Shown: in pieces, positions 54,614 through 63,341 of the stretch | Position numbering within the stretch: position 1 is the stretch's first letter | Layout: every line of letters begins with the position of its first letter | Source: Farysia itapuensis | Taxonomy: Eukaryota > Basidiomycota > Ustilaginomycetes > Ustilaginales > Ustilaginaceae | Assembly: GCA_023212645.1 (NCBI GenBank) | Contig: JALBYC010000031.1 | Span: 1-64,000, forward strand | DNA: 64,000 bases | Direction of reading: 5' to 3' | The notes under the pieces: model-generated | What the model was told of the DNA's origin: nothing | Database searches by the model: none | The model's input: the letters and a program-made list of their open reading frames with translations, nothing else | Program-made: the position numbers and the translations under genes

Positions 54614-56932
54614 CTACTTGTACTTGTCTTTGTGGATCCAGCTGAGACCGACGGTGTCGTAGCCTCCCTGTTCAGCCATGCGGTAGTACATGGCTGCTTT
54701 CTTGAGGTCCTTTTTGCAGCCTTTGCCGGCAGCGTACAGGGCACCTGCTTCCGCCTGCGCGTCTGGATCGCCCAGTTTGGCTGCCAGTTCAAAGTACTCT
54801 AGTGCCATGGCTTTGTCCATCTTGACTCCCCATCCGTAGCAGAAACACTTGGCCAGCTCGTAGACAGATAGTTTGAGCTCCGACTTGATCGCCTTGAGTT
54901 CAGACTCGGTGCGCGGCGAGTGTGTATCGGTGGTGGTCATCATATCGCCTGCTTTAGCTGCGGCTCGTTGAATCCACGAAAATCCCTTGACTGGGTCCTT
55001 GCGTGCGCCCCATCCTTCTCGCAGCGCCATGCCAAACATACACATCCCCACAACGCAGCCGCCATCCACCTTGGCCGAGCGCTCAAAGTAGAAGGCCGAG
55101 CGCGCTAGGTCTCCATGCTCGTGGTAGCTGATGCCCTGGGAGAGGAAGTCTTCGGCCTTTGTCGGGCCGGTTCTCGTGTCTGTCGCTGGCGAGGCGCTCA
55201 TCTTGGACCCGGTAGAGGCAAAAGACGAGACAGTGTTGAGGGTGTTGGCGGACTTGGCGGCGCGCAAGGGTGGAGGCGCACGTTGCTGGTCCAGACGTGG
55301 CGTTGCAAACGGTCGAGGCTGGGCAGCAACATTGACGTTGTCATGGTAAATGCTGCCGTTTGAGAGCCGCGCTGTATCTATGGTGGCGATAGTACTGGAG
55401 CTATCGCGCCTGCTGCTTCCATCGAGTCGAAGAGTCTCGACGTCCAGGTCCGAGACCATACTCATGCGGCCGTCTGCGTTGGCGATGGCCTGCGCGCGTT
55501 TCTGACCAAAGATTGGCTGATCGACACCTTGGAAGTACTGATTCGGATCGTGGTATCCCTGCTGCACGGATGCTGGCGGTGGTGGTGGGGGTGGTGGCGG
55601 TGCTCGTCCCGTCGGATGACCCGAAGGCTTTGACTTGTGTGCACTGGAGCCGAGTAAAGGGGATCGATTCGCATGGTCCAACAGATTCGAAGGCGCAAGA
55701 GGGCCTTTGGCTGGCAATGTCTCGATCTTTGCATAACTGGCATCTGGCATGACTGCCGATGGGTACTCTGCGCCATTGATGGAGCCGGACGGAGTAGGTG
55801 GATATACATAAACTCGCGCGCCTTCGGGGCTTCCGTGGGCCGACGCCTGTATCGTTGCCGACGAATCGGTAGATCGATGGCCCAGATAACGAGATGAGGA
55901 AGTGAGGGGCGTCTGTTGCGAATAATGGTGGTTACTGCTGGTGGTGTAGCGGTCAAAGTCTTGCGTCTCGACTCGAGGCGCGAGACTGTGTCTAGAAGCG
56001 TCTGCTGTGTTTGTGTGCAGTTGATGTGTTGGAACAGAGCGTGTGAGGTTGACAATCTTCTCCTTACTAGCGACATTCTGTATCCTGGCCTCTTGATTCC
56101 GATCTTGTTGTTTCCACATGGAGGCAATCGACTCTAGTCCACCAGGTCCAGCGTAGGCGGCGCTGCTTGAAATACCCAGACCACCACCGGTTAGGGCCTG
56201 GTTCAAGTGGGCGAGCGCATCTGGATCGTCGCCGTATACACTTTCCTCGTAGGTGCTCTCTTCGTCGTCAGCGCGTGTGTTCCACGCACGACCCCAGCGA
56301 CCATCTTCGCCGAATTCGGAGCTGCGAACCGTGTCGGACGAAGCGCGTCTCGCTTGTCGGACAGCGTCATCGTCGCCGGCGATTGACATGCGCTGCGCTG
56401 CGTCCGTGATCGAGTTGAACGAGATGTCGGAAGCGACCGAGCTACGGAACGCATTGTTAAGAAGAGCCGAAGATTGGCGCTGCCATGGCTCCACCTCTTC
56501 AGTTCGAGGACTTGGGTGAAAGCTGCTCATGCTCTCCTGATACGGCGACCATGACGAAGATGACGAGGACGGAGTTCCTTGAGACCGTGAGAATGCGGAG
56601 TCAGACTGCAGGTTGATGCTACGTATACTGCGAGTATCATCGTCATAGCCCTGGTCCCGATCTGGTTCCGGTGAAGGCTGATACGGAGGTTGACGCACCG
56701 AGGTGCGGCGGGAGAGCGCAGTAGCGCGTTCATACAGACGACTCTTGCCGCTGCAAACCTGCGTTACCGACGGACCAAACACTTCCTGCTGTACCTGTTG
56801 ACCTCGCTGCACCAGCAGTTCGAGGGGAGAGAATCCTGGACGTGGTGAATGTGCGGGCGAAGCGTCCATCCTGCTTGTGCCAGGGTCGGACAGCAATGGA
56901 CTCGTCACTGGGGTGCTATATTGCGAGGACAT
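54614..56932 (-). CDS. Sel1-repeat protein, Dsf2/Nif1-like
   Basis: A 772-residue protein. The first about 570 residues are disordered and Ser/Pro-rich with an RAPPPPPPPPPP run. The last about 200 residues hold Sel1 (TPR-like) repeats: EDFLSQGISYHEHGDLARSAFYFERSA, GMCMFGMALREGWGARKDPVKGFSWIQRAA, YELAKCFCYGWGVKMDKAMALEYFELAAKLG, and DAQAEAGALYAAGKGCKKDLKKAAMYYRMAEQGG. This design matches Saccharomyces Dsf2 and fission yeast Nif1, the latter an inhibitor of the Cdr1 mitotic kinase. The link to cell-size control is by resemblance only. Start ATG 56932. No intron. It may be a scaffold or regulator. Confidence 0.8.
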   Translation of the reverse strand: MSSQYSTPVTSPLLSDPGTSRMDASPAHSPRPGFSPLELLVQRGQQVQQEVFGPSVTQVCSGKSRLYERATALSRRTSVRQPPYQPSPEPDRDQGYDDDTRSIRSINLQSDSAFSRSQGTPSSSSSSWSPYQESMSSFHPSPRTEEVEPWQRQSSALLNNAFRSSVASDISFNSITDAAQRMSIAGDDDAVRQARRASSDTVRSSEFGEDGRWGRAWNTRADDEESTYEESVYGDDPDALAHLNQALTGGGLGISSSAAYAGPGGLESIASMWKQQDRNQEARIQNVASKEKIVNLTRSVPTHQLHTNTADASRHSLAPRVETQDFDRYTTSSNHHYSQQTPLTSSSRYLGHRSTDSSATIQASAHGSPEGARVYVYPPTPSGSINGAEYPSAVMPDASYAKIETLPAKGPLAPSNLLDHANRSPLLGSSAHKSKPSGHPTGRAPPPPPPPPPASVQQGYHDPNQYFQGVDQPIFGQKRAQAIANADGRMSMVSDLDVETLRLDGSSRRDSSSTIATIDTARLSNGSIYHDNVNVAAQPRPFATPRLDQQRAPPPLRAAKSANTLNTVSSFASTGSKMSASPATDTRTGPTKAEDFLSQGISYHEHGDLARSAFYFERSAKVDGGCVVGMCMFGMALREGWGARKDPVKGFSWIQRAAAKAGDMMTTTDTHSPRTESELKAIKSELKLSVYELAKCFCYGWGVKMDKAMALEYFELAAKLGDPDAQAEAGALYAAGKGCKKDLKKAAMYYRMAEQGGYDTVGLSWIHKDKYK

Positions 56933-57175
56933 TTGGACGCCACGATCAGTCCAGAGACCCTGTCAGAGCGAAGAGCCGATTCGGCTTGCAGCCATCCAGA
57001 ATGCCGCAGAGTCAAGGGTGGATCTGAGCGAGTGTTGGATGAAGGTGTGTTTTGGACAGCATCTCTCAGGGTTCAGTCGGTGACAGCCAAACACACAACA
57101 CGCAGTAAATGCGAAATAATCTTCGGCGCCTTCATTTCCGAATGTACGCTGGGGTATACTGCAACTCTGATCGGA

Positions 57176-58147
57176 CTACTTCTTCACCAGCAGCTGCTGC
57201 AGCTCTTGTACACGAGCCTGCATGTCGGTGCAGCGTCTGTACAGCAGGAGCAAAGTCAGTCGCCACACGCTTGAGCCGTACGCTTCCAAAGCACACACTT
57301 ACTGTTGTATTAACTTGGTCTCGTTGCGTCTTCGGTCAAGCTGCATTTGCATGATGAGCTTGAGTGTTTCCTTGGCTTGCACGGGTCGCAGCTCGTTGAT
57401 GAGGAACTGCATATTGACGACAACGTTCTGAATGTGTTTCAGCCGGTCTTTGGCCTGAGTTGACTGTGTCCAAAAGCCAGGATTCTGCTGTTGTTGCTGC
57501 TGTTGCTGTTCAGCAGAAAGGTTCGGGTCTGCCACGGCTGGGACCCAGACGTCGTACGGTTGTGCAGGCTCGAGTAGGTCAGCAGTGATCTCTCGGTAGG
57601 TCTGCAGCAGTGTCTGCAACAAGGAGACGAGCAGCTCCTTTCGATCTGCATTGCCTCGAGGATATAGCACAGGGATACCTAGCTCCTCTAGCGTCGGCGT
57701 GACATCCGGTATCGGCCACAGTTGTCCAAACACAGTATAGCCGCCATCCTGTTCGATCAAGTCTACATTTGGCGGCTCCAGCTCTAGTTTGAGATCAAAA
57801 TCTGGCAAGTCGTACTCCTCGGCCGCCTTTTCATCGTCGCGCTGATCTTCGTCCATTTCATCGCCGCTGTTGGGTCCGACGTTCCTTCGCAGATGATCAC
57901 TCAGGATTCGGTTCTGCCGTTCGAGACGCTGCTGGAAGTCAAGCTGGTCCCATGGCACATCCCCCTCTGCAAGAGGATGTGAATTGAGCACTTGAAGAAG
58001 ACGCAGATTGCGTTTCGTGAATCTCTTGTATACCTGTGGAGGGGGCGGAAAGAAAGAAGTGCTAATCTGCGCTGCATTGTTCTCGTTAGCTCCCGACTGC
58101 TCCTGCTGACCAGGATCTTCGTCCCGGTTGTCGTCCGCTCCGTTCAT
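57176..58147 (-). CDS. MED7: Mediator subunit Med7
   Basis: Middle-module Mediator subunit that pairs with Med21 and Med31. Exon 1 is 58147-57303 and exon 2 is 57236-57176, with a 66-nt intron (donor GTAAGT, acceptor TGTACAG); total 301 aa. The N-terminus has the family block [16 protein letters not shown] and [13 protein letters not shown]. The core reads [25 protein letters not shown] and [18 protein letters not shown]. The C-terminal helices are [33 protein letters not shown], continuing through exon 2 as a coiled coil rich in Gln/Leu. Without splicing the last helix would be cut. An acidic insert (about 95-115) and a poly-Gln run near 215 are lineage features. Confidence 0.92.
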
Positions 58148-58322
58148 GTCTGCGAGGAACGAGCAGGATGAGCCATCTGGAGGGGTTGAGCGTCTTAGAT
58201 CTATCCCGACTTCCGACTTCTGAACATATATTGAGCTCTGTCAGATCTGCTTCCTATGCCTTTTTTGGGATCTTGGGAAGAACCGACTTGTTCGAGTCAT
58301 GGTATCCTGGCAACGCGCAACC

Positions 58323-59594
58323 ATGAGCAAGACACTAGACACGTCAAAGCGGGAACAGACTATCAATCTGGGCGCCGGTCCCAGCTCGCTTCCTACTTCA
58401 GTGCTTCTCGAAGCCGCTCAAGGTATCTTGGACTATGAAGGCACCGGCATGGGCTTGGTCGAGCTCTCACATCGATCCAAAACCTTTCAGCAACTGATGG
58501 ACAAGACGGAAGCCGACCTGCGTAAGCTTATGAACGTGCCAGACAACTACGCCGTCTTGTTTCTGCAAGGTGGCGGAACGGAGCAATTCAGTGCGACTGC
58601 GCTCAACATGCTTGCAGCGCATGCTGTACAACATCCTGATTACGTCAAGCAGAACGGCGGCAAGGGGCCTCCGTGCGACTACGTCGTCACTGGATCTTGG
58701 ACGGCCAAAGCCGTGAAAGAAGCCGCCAGACTTGGTGCGACAACCAACGTTGTGACCGATTCCAGAAAACTGGAGGGTGCCAATGGCAAGTTTGGCATTA
58801 TCGCTGATGCTAAGACGTGGAACCTGAGCCCGGTAGAGAGCAAGCCAGCTATGCTATACTACTGCGATAACGAGACAGTGGACGGTGTTGAATTCCCCAG
58901 CCCTGGGTTTCCGATCAAAGATTTGCCAGAAGAGTACCGAAAGCAGGTGCCTATCGTGGCCGACTGTTCGAGCAACATTCTTTCTAGACCGGTCGACGTG
59001 GCCGCCCACGCCATTGTGTTTTTCGGCGCACAGAAGAACGTCGGTCCGTCGGGGGTCACTGTCGCCATCGTGCGCAAAGATCTGATTGTAGACCCTGACC
59101 TGGGCGTACCCAACGGTGGACCTCGGATCCCCACAACGCTTGTCTACAAAAACATGCTTGACAACGGAAGCCTGTACAACACGCCACCCATGTTTGCCAT
59201 CTACGCCTCAGGCCTCGTCTTTGAAGACTTGTTGCAGAACAAGGGCGGTGTGGCAGGCGCCACCGAACGAAGCGAGAAGAAGAGCAAGCTTGTGTATAAC
59301 CTCATTGACAACAGCGACGGCGTATTTGTGCCCACAGTCAAACAAGCTTCCGCTCGTAGCCGGATGAATGTCACCTTCCGCATCTCCCGTCCTGGTCAAA
59401 ACAGCCCTGACGAAGCACTCGAAGAGCAGTTCGTCAAGCGATGTGTCGCCAACAACATCTTACAAGTCAAGGGTCATCGATCCGTCGGCGGTATCAGAAC
59501 CAGTCTATACAACGCAGTCACCGTCGAGCAGACCGAAAAACTCGTCCAACTCATGAAACAGTTCCACGCCCATATCAAGAACAACCAACTATAG
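58323..59594 (+). CDS. SER1: Phosphoserine aminotransferase
   Basis: PLP enzyme that converts 3-phosphohydroxypyruvate to phosphoserine with glutamate, the second step of serine synthesis. ATG 58323 gives 423 residues (MSKTLDTSKREQ); an ATG 24 nt upstream at 58299 is in frame and possible. Conserved features are INLGAGPSSLPTSVL, GTGMGLVELSHRSKTFQ, LFLQGGGTEQFSA, and YVVTGSWTAKAVKEA. Further on are VADCSSNILSRPVDV followed by the PLP lysine block FFGAQKNVGPSGVTV and the C-terminal MNVTFRI and KGHRSVGGIRTSLYNAV. The length is about 30 longer than usual, with short inserts. Confidence 0.96.
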   Translation: MSKTLDTSKREQTINLGAGPSSLPTSVLLEAAQGILDYEGTGMGLVELSHRSKTFQQLMDKTEADLRKLMNVPDNYAVLFLQGGGTEQFSATALNMLAAHAVQHPDYVKQNGGKGPPCDYVVTGSWTAKAVKEAARLGATTNVVTDSRKLEGANGKFGIIADAKTWNLSPVESKPAMLYYCDNETVDGVEFPSPGFPIKDLPEEYRKQVPIVADCSSNILSRPVDVAAHAIVFFGAQKNVGPSGVTVAIVRKDLIVDPDLGVPNGGPRIPTTLVYKNMLDNGSLYNTPPMFAIYASGLVFEDLLQNKGGVAGATERSEKKSKLVYNLIDNSDGVFVPTVKQASARSRMNVTFRISRPGQNSPDEALEEQFVKRCVANNILQVKGHRSVGGIRTSLYNAVTVEQTEKLVQLMKQFHAHIKNNQL

Positions 59595-59638
59595 AACGCA
59601 CACCCTCTTTCTCGCCGTAAAAATATCATCATTGTTAT

Positions 59639-61060
59639 CTAGCTTTCCCCCCGGTCTGCATTTGTGTCGCTGTCGCCGGCGAGCTGGAGTTTGAGATTGG
59701 CCCGACGTTTCTGTTTCTTCTTCTTGTTGTTCTTGCGACGTCGAGCCTTGTCGATTTCGAGGTTGATGCGGCTAGGGCCGGATTCGCCCAGCACTTGTTG
59801 TTCGAGGACGCGGCTTAATTTGCGGCGCGCCAGTTCGCGGTTGCGCTCCCGCGAGCGTGTGTCTTGGCAGGTGACTCGAGTACCGGTGGGTGTGTGGACG
59901 AGTTGGACATTGATCGAGAGCTTGTTGATCGCTTGCCCGCCTGGACCGGACCCCCGCACGAATTTTTCCGTCAGATGTCTCTCGTCCAAAGTCAAGGGAT
60001 ACTTGCGAGATCCCGGCTGCAGGGTGTAGCTGCCTGACTTGAACCATTCTTCCTCCTGTAGGTTGCGCGATGCGTTTTTGGTCGTTATTGTGGTCGAGTC
60101 TGCGTCGTCATCGTACGCATCGTCGTCGTCGAAATCCTCTGCGGCTTGGTCTTGATTCACGTCGCTTTCGTGGCTGTCTTCGAGCGAAAGGCTATCTGTT
60201 CCGACATGGCAGCTCTCGTAATCAGTAATGATGCTATGCGGCCGAGGAGATTAGTACACTTACACTCCTACTTCGTCTTCGAGCCAGTCCTGCGTTTCCT
60301 GAGCACCAGCTTGTTCGGTAGCATACGTGTATCGATCCAGGCTTTCGTCGGCCTCTTCTTCGCGAAGGTGCTCGATGCGATGCACGTCGTACCAGGATAC
60401 CCCTGCTTTCTGCTGTCTTTGCAGCTCAGACTGGCTCCAGACTACGCGGACGGGAAAGGTGGCCTCGAAGTCAAACTCCTTGAGTTCGCTGGGGAGCAGA
60501 TCTGGCCGGTCTCTGTGCAAGTGGCCGACGGTGATAGGAGGGTCGATGAGTTGGAGTGCTGTCAGGGGACGCGATGAGACGTAAGTCTGGGCAATGAGCG
60601 ATGCTGGACCTCTAGCGATCATCACTGGAGGAAAAGGTGTGCTGTGACCACGCATGACGGTTTGCGCCTCCTTTTCGAAAACGTCCATGAGACTGGACGA
60701 GCTGTTCACGCTGGTCAAATCTTGTTCCGGGTCGAGATCGAGAAGCATGCTTGTATAGCCTTGAGACTGAAACCGCTCGATCCAGGCTGAAAACTCGACC
60801 TTGGCGGTGCTTGTGGAAGTCCATTTCGAAGCAGTGAGGAACAAGATCGGAGTGGGCACTTCACGTTCTGCCGTTTTCAAAGGGTCGACGATCGTCAACG
60901 TTGATTTGAGCCGCATAGGCAGTTGCCAAGCAGGGTAGCGTGGGTGACGTACCGCATGACTGAGCGCTTGCTTGAGCACAAGCCTATGCGACGAGGGAAA
61001 CGCGTGCATATCGGTGCACGCAATAGCGAGCGGTGAGGAAGAACTCTTTCGTCTCCACAT
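59639..61060 (-). CDS. Mitochondrial alpha/beta-fold protein spliced to a GGQ (RF-1-type) release-factor domain
   Basis: Exon 1 (61060-60264) codes 265 residues with a basic, mitochondrial-type N-terminus (MWRRKSSSSP) and alpha/beta-hydrolase-like strands (TPILFLTASKW, YTSMLLDLDP, MIARGPASLIAQTY, ALQLIDPP). No GxSxG nucleophile is seen. Exon 2 (to 59639) codes an acidic linker (DFDDDDAYDDDAD) and an RF-1 domain, FVRGSGPGGQAINKLSINVQL, with a Lys/Arg-rich tail, as in mitochondrial rescue factors MTRFR/C12orf65 and Rso55. The exon-2 frame is open upstream without any ATG. The donor GTAAGT at 60263 overlaps exon 1's TAA stop. Acceptors at 60192 (72-nt intron) or 60174 (90 nt) keep frame; 30 and 51 nt also would. 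The 72-nt version gives 449 aa. The unspliced mRNA would end after the alpha/beta part. The RF-1 call is firm; the fusion is inferred. Confidence 0.7.
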
Positions 61061-61255
61061 ATTGTCGGCCTTCTTTCGTTCCGACACCCGAATTTTATCA
61101 AACAAAGCGTCGTGCTCAAGGACTGAAGGGTGGCAGTACACTCTTGGTCAATACGCAGTCGCTTGCCAGAGGCTCAGATCCACGCTCATGTAGACTTGAC
61201 TCTATACTATATTATATTTGAGCAGCATGCCTGTTGCATTTCTGGTACCAAAAAG

Positions 61256-62071
61256 TCAGGTGTCTTGGTATAGGTGGCCTTCAAGCCGATCCAGCTCTGC
61301 CTCGTCTGCTTCGAGCTGTTCCGAGAACCAGTCTGGTAGCACGTCTTTGTCGGGAAAGGTGATGAGGTCCGTGTCAAACATTTCGATGAATCGTTCGTTG
61401 GTGGATCTGGCGCGGTTGCCGGCAAAGTTGCGGTATTCGAGGAGGATGGTGGCAAAGTTCCAGCGTTGGAGTTTGCGCAGACATCCGAGCAGTACGCCGA
61501 CTTCATGAATGCCAGCGGTATCGGTGACCAAGATGGGATGGTAGAGTGCGCTATTGAGCAGAATCTGTAAGCTGTCCTTGATCACTTCTTCCGATAATGT
61601 GGACGTGGTGTTGGCGTTGGAGGACGAGGTTGGCTTGTGTGCATGTAGGAAGGCAAGACTGATGGATTCTGCCTGCGTCTTCTCCGCACCGCTGTTACTC
61701 TTGACCGCCATGTCAGTCTGATGCCCTGATGCAAGGCTGTCGGAGGTGTGTGTCCACCTTCGATCGGCAATGTGCAGGAATCGAATCCCCTCTTTGGTGC
61801 AAAAATTCTTCAGACTGGCAGACGGTAGCTCAGCGGTAAGACTGATGACAGTTTTGAGATGCAAGGAGCGAAGAAAGGGATGAGAAGCAGCTGTTGGCGT
61901 TGCCGAGCGGTAGATCTGGGGCGCGACAGCTGCAAACAAGGGTGGTGGTTCGACGAATGGTGCCGTCGGAACGGGTGAGCTGTGATGCGATGAATGCTGG
62001 TGAGACTGACCTGCACCACCACCGCTGCCTGTCAAAGAAGACGCGCCCGCAGGCAGCATCACCTGAGACAT
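61256..62071 (-). CDS. PFA-DSP (Siw14/Oca family) pseudophosphatase
   Basis: A 271-residue protein from ATG 62071; the frame upstream lacks an ATG. The fold matches plant-and-fungi atypical dual-specificity phosphatases: PQIYRSATPTAASHPFLRSLHLKTVISLT, then IRFLHI, and PILVTDTAGIHEVGVLLGCLRKLQRWNFATILLEYRNFAG. Active members carry HCxxGxxRTG at the P-loop. Here the aligned stretch is TDTAGIHEVG, so the catalytic Cys is Asp and the Arg is Glu. Catalysis by the normal route is impossible. Yeast has several Oca proteins of this family, some of which also appear degenerate and work as a complex; this is likely an Oca-type scaffold. A long Ser/Asn-rich insert separates the two halves. It is divergent from SLX4 across 259 bp. 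Confidence 0.82.
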   Translation of the reverse strand: MSQVMLPAGASSLTGSGGGAGQSHQHSSHHSSPVPTAPFVEPPPLFAAVAPQIYRSATPTAASHPFLRSLHLKTVISLTAELPSASLKNFCTKEGIRFLHIADRRWTHTSDSLASGHQTDMAVKSNSGAEKTQAESISLAFLHAHKPTSSSNANTTSTLSEEVIKDSLQILLNSALYHPILVTDTAGIHEVGVLLGCLRKLQRWNFATILLEYRNFAGNRARSTNERFIEMFDTDLITFPDKDVLPDWFSEQLEADEAELDRLEGHLYQDT

Positions 62072-62330
62072 GCCCCACGAGTCCAGCAATGAGAGAGAGA
62101 TGGCGGAGTGTTGGCAAAGTGTCACTTTTCCTTGATTCGCCAAAAGTGCGACAACTCCACTCGAATAACGCAGTGTGAGTGTGTGTATGTGTGTGCATTA
62201 CCGCCACTCCCCAGCATGCTCTTTCAATGGCGCTAGTCCAGGCACGAACCACCTCATGCTCCACGTCTGGCTCCGGTTCGGCTCCCTAACATCTCCCGTC
62301 ATATCAAGAAGCTGGGCTTGCTGCGTACAT
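62072..62330. promoter_or_regulatory. Divergent promoter between the PFA-DSP gene and SLX4
   Basis: A 259-bp spacer with a (TG)n-rich tract near 62172-62198. No TATA box is recognised. Confidence 0.45.
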
Positions 62331-63131
62331 ATGCCGCCCAAAGCACTAACCTCGCCACAATTTCGAAAGGCTTCTACGACTAAAGCATCATCCAAACGTA
62401 AGACCAAAGCTTCAACAAATCCGTCAGCATACCCCTTCGAGTCCTGGTCTGTGGCAAAACTGCAAACCGAGGTGAAGAAGTATGGCTTCAAGACCTCCCG
62501 CAGCCGCGATACGCTGATTGATCGACTCAAGGCAGTTTACGAGGCACTGGACGCTGCGAAAGCCGGCCCAAATGGCGGTCCTAGCTCAGGCCCTGTAGAC
62601 GCAGCTCCAGCCCTCGAAAAGGGCGCCGTTGCTAGCAAGTCTTCGGCGAAAGGCAAGGGCCGGAAGAGTGATCCCTTCCTTGTCGCTTCCTCGTCTTCGT
62701 CTCGGTCCAACTCAAATTCGCCCGTTCCAGCGGAGACGTTGGATGCTTCAACGCACTACGAGGCTGGGGACCTTACGCTTCAATTGGAGCGTGAGGCCGC
62801 ATCGGAGACCGGGTCGTCCTCCTCTGATGACATCCCACTCGCGCAACAATCCAACCTTCCAGCAGAAGACGACGACGATGAAGGTCCAGCTGTTGAGCCG
62901 TCCACACACTTCTCAAATACAATGGCAGAAGCAGTACAAAGCGATTTGCAACTCTGGCTGCGCATCCTCCGCTTCGAGCCCGTCAGCTTTGACGAGATTG
63001 TTAGTGTCGCGGTAAAGGCCGGCTTCGATATGACGCCTGGCCGCCGCAAAGACGAATTGCGCTCCTGGCTTGACAAGCAGTGCGTCTGCTTCTACACCGC
63101 AGATCTCACTGGACCAAGAAGCAGACACTGA
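62331..63131 (+). CDS. SLX4: Structure-specific endonuclease subunit Slx4 (short form)
   Basis: Slx4 is the scaffold that activates the Slx1 nuclease and other repair nucleases at branched DNA. ATG 62331 gives 266 residues. A SAP-like segment (about 40-75: WSVAKLQTEVKKYGFKTSRSRDTLIDRLKAVYEAL) matches the SAP motif of fungal Slx4. The last 60 residues (LQLWLRILRFEPVSFDEIVSVAVKAGFDMTPGRRKDELRSWLDKQCVCFYT) match the Slx1-binding C-terminal domain. Between them is a Ser/Asp-rich spacer. It is much shorter than typical fungal Slx4 proteins (often 600-900): the N-terminal part is missing, and no in-frame extension fits, only the promoter. Either this lineage has a minimal Slx4 or 5' exons are unseen. 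Confidence 0.75.
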   Translation: MPPKALTSPQFRKASTTKASSKRKTKASTNPSAYPFESWSVAKLQTEVKKYGFKTSRSRDTLIDRLKAVYEALDAAKAGPNGGPSSGPVDAAPALEKGAVASKSSAKGKGRKSDPFLVASSSSSRSNSNSPVPAETLDASTHYEAGDLTLQLEREAASETGSSSSDDIPLAQQSNLPAEDDDDEGPAVEPSTHFSNTMAEAVQSDLQLWLRILRFEPVSFDEIVSVAVKAGFDMTPGRRKDELRSWLDKQCVCFYTADLTGPRSRH

Positions 63132-63341
63132 AACTACAAGGACTGAGGGTCGAGCTTTGCATGCTATTTATGATCTCGAGCAACACATTAAAAAGCGAGA
63201 ATGAGCATATCAGACGACAGTAGACCAGCCGCATGTCGCTGGCAAGGAATAATAAGGGGGCACCTAAAGTCAATGAAAAATGCGAAGGAGAGACGAAGTG
63301 GCAAAGCCTTTTGGGGACTGCAAATGCGAAAGATGAAGCAA

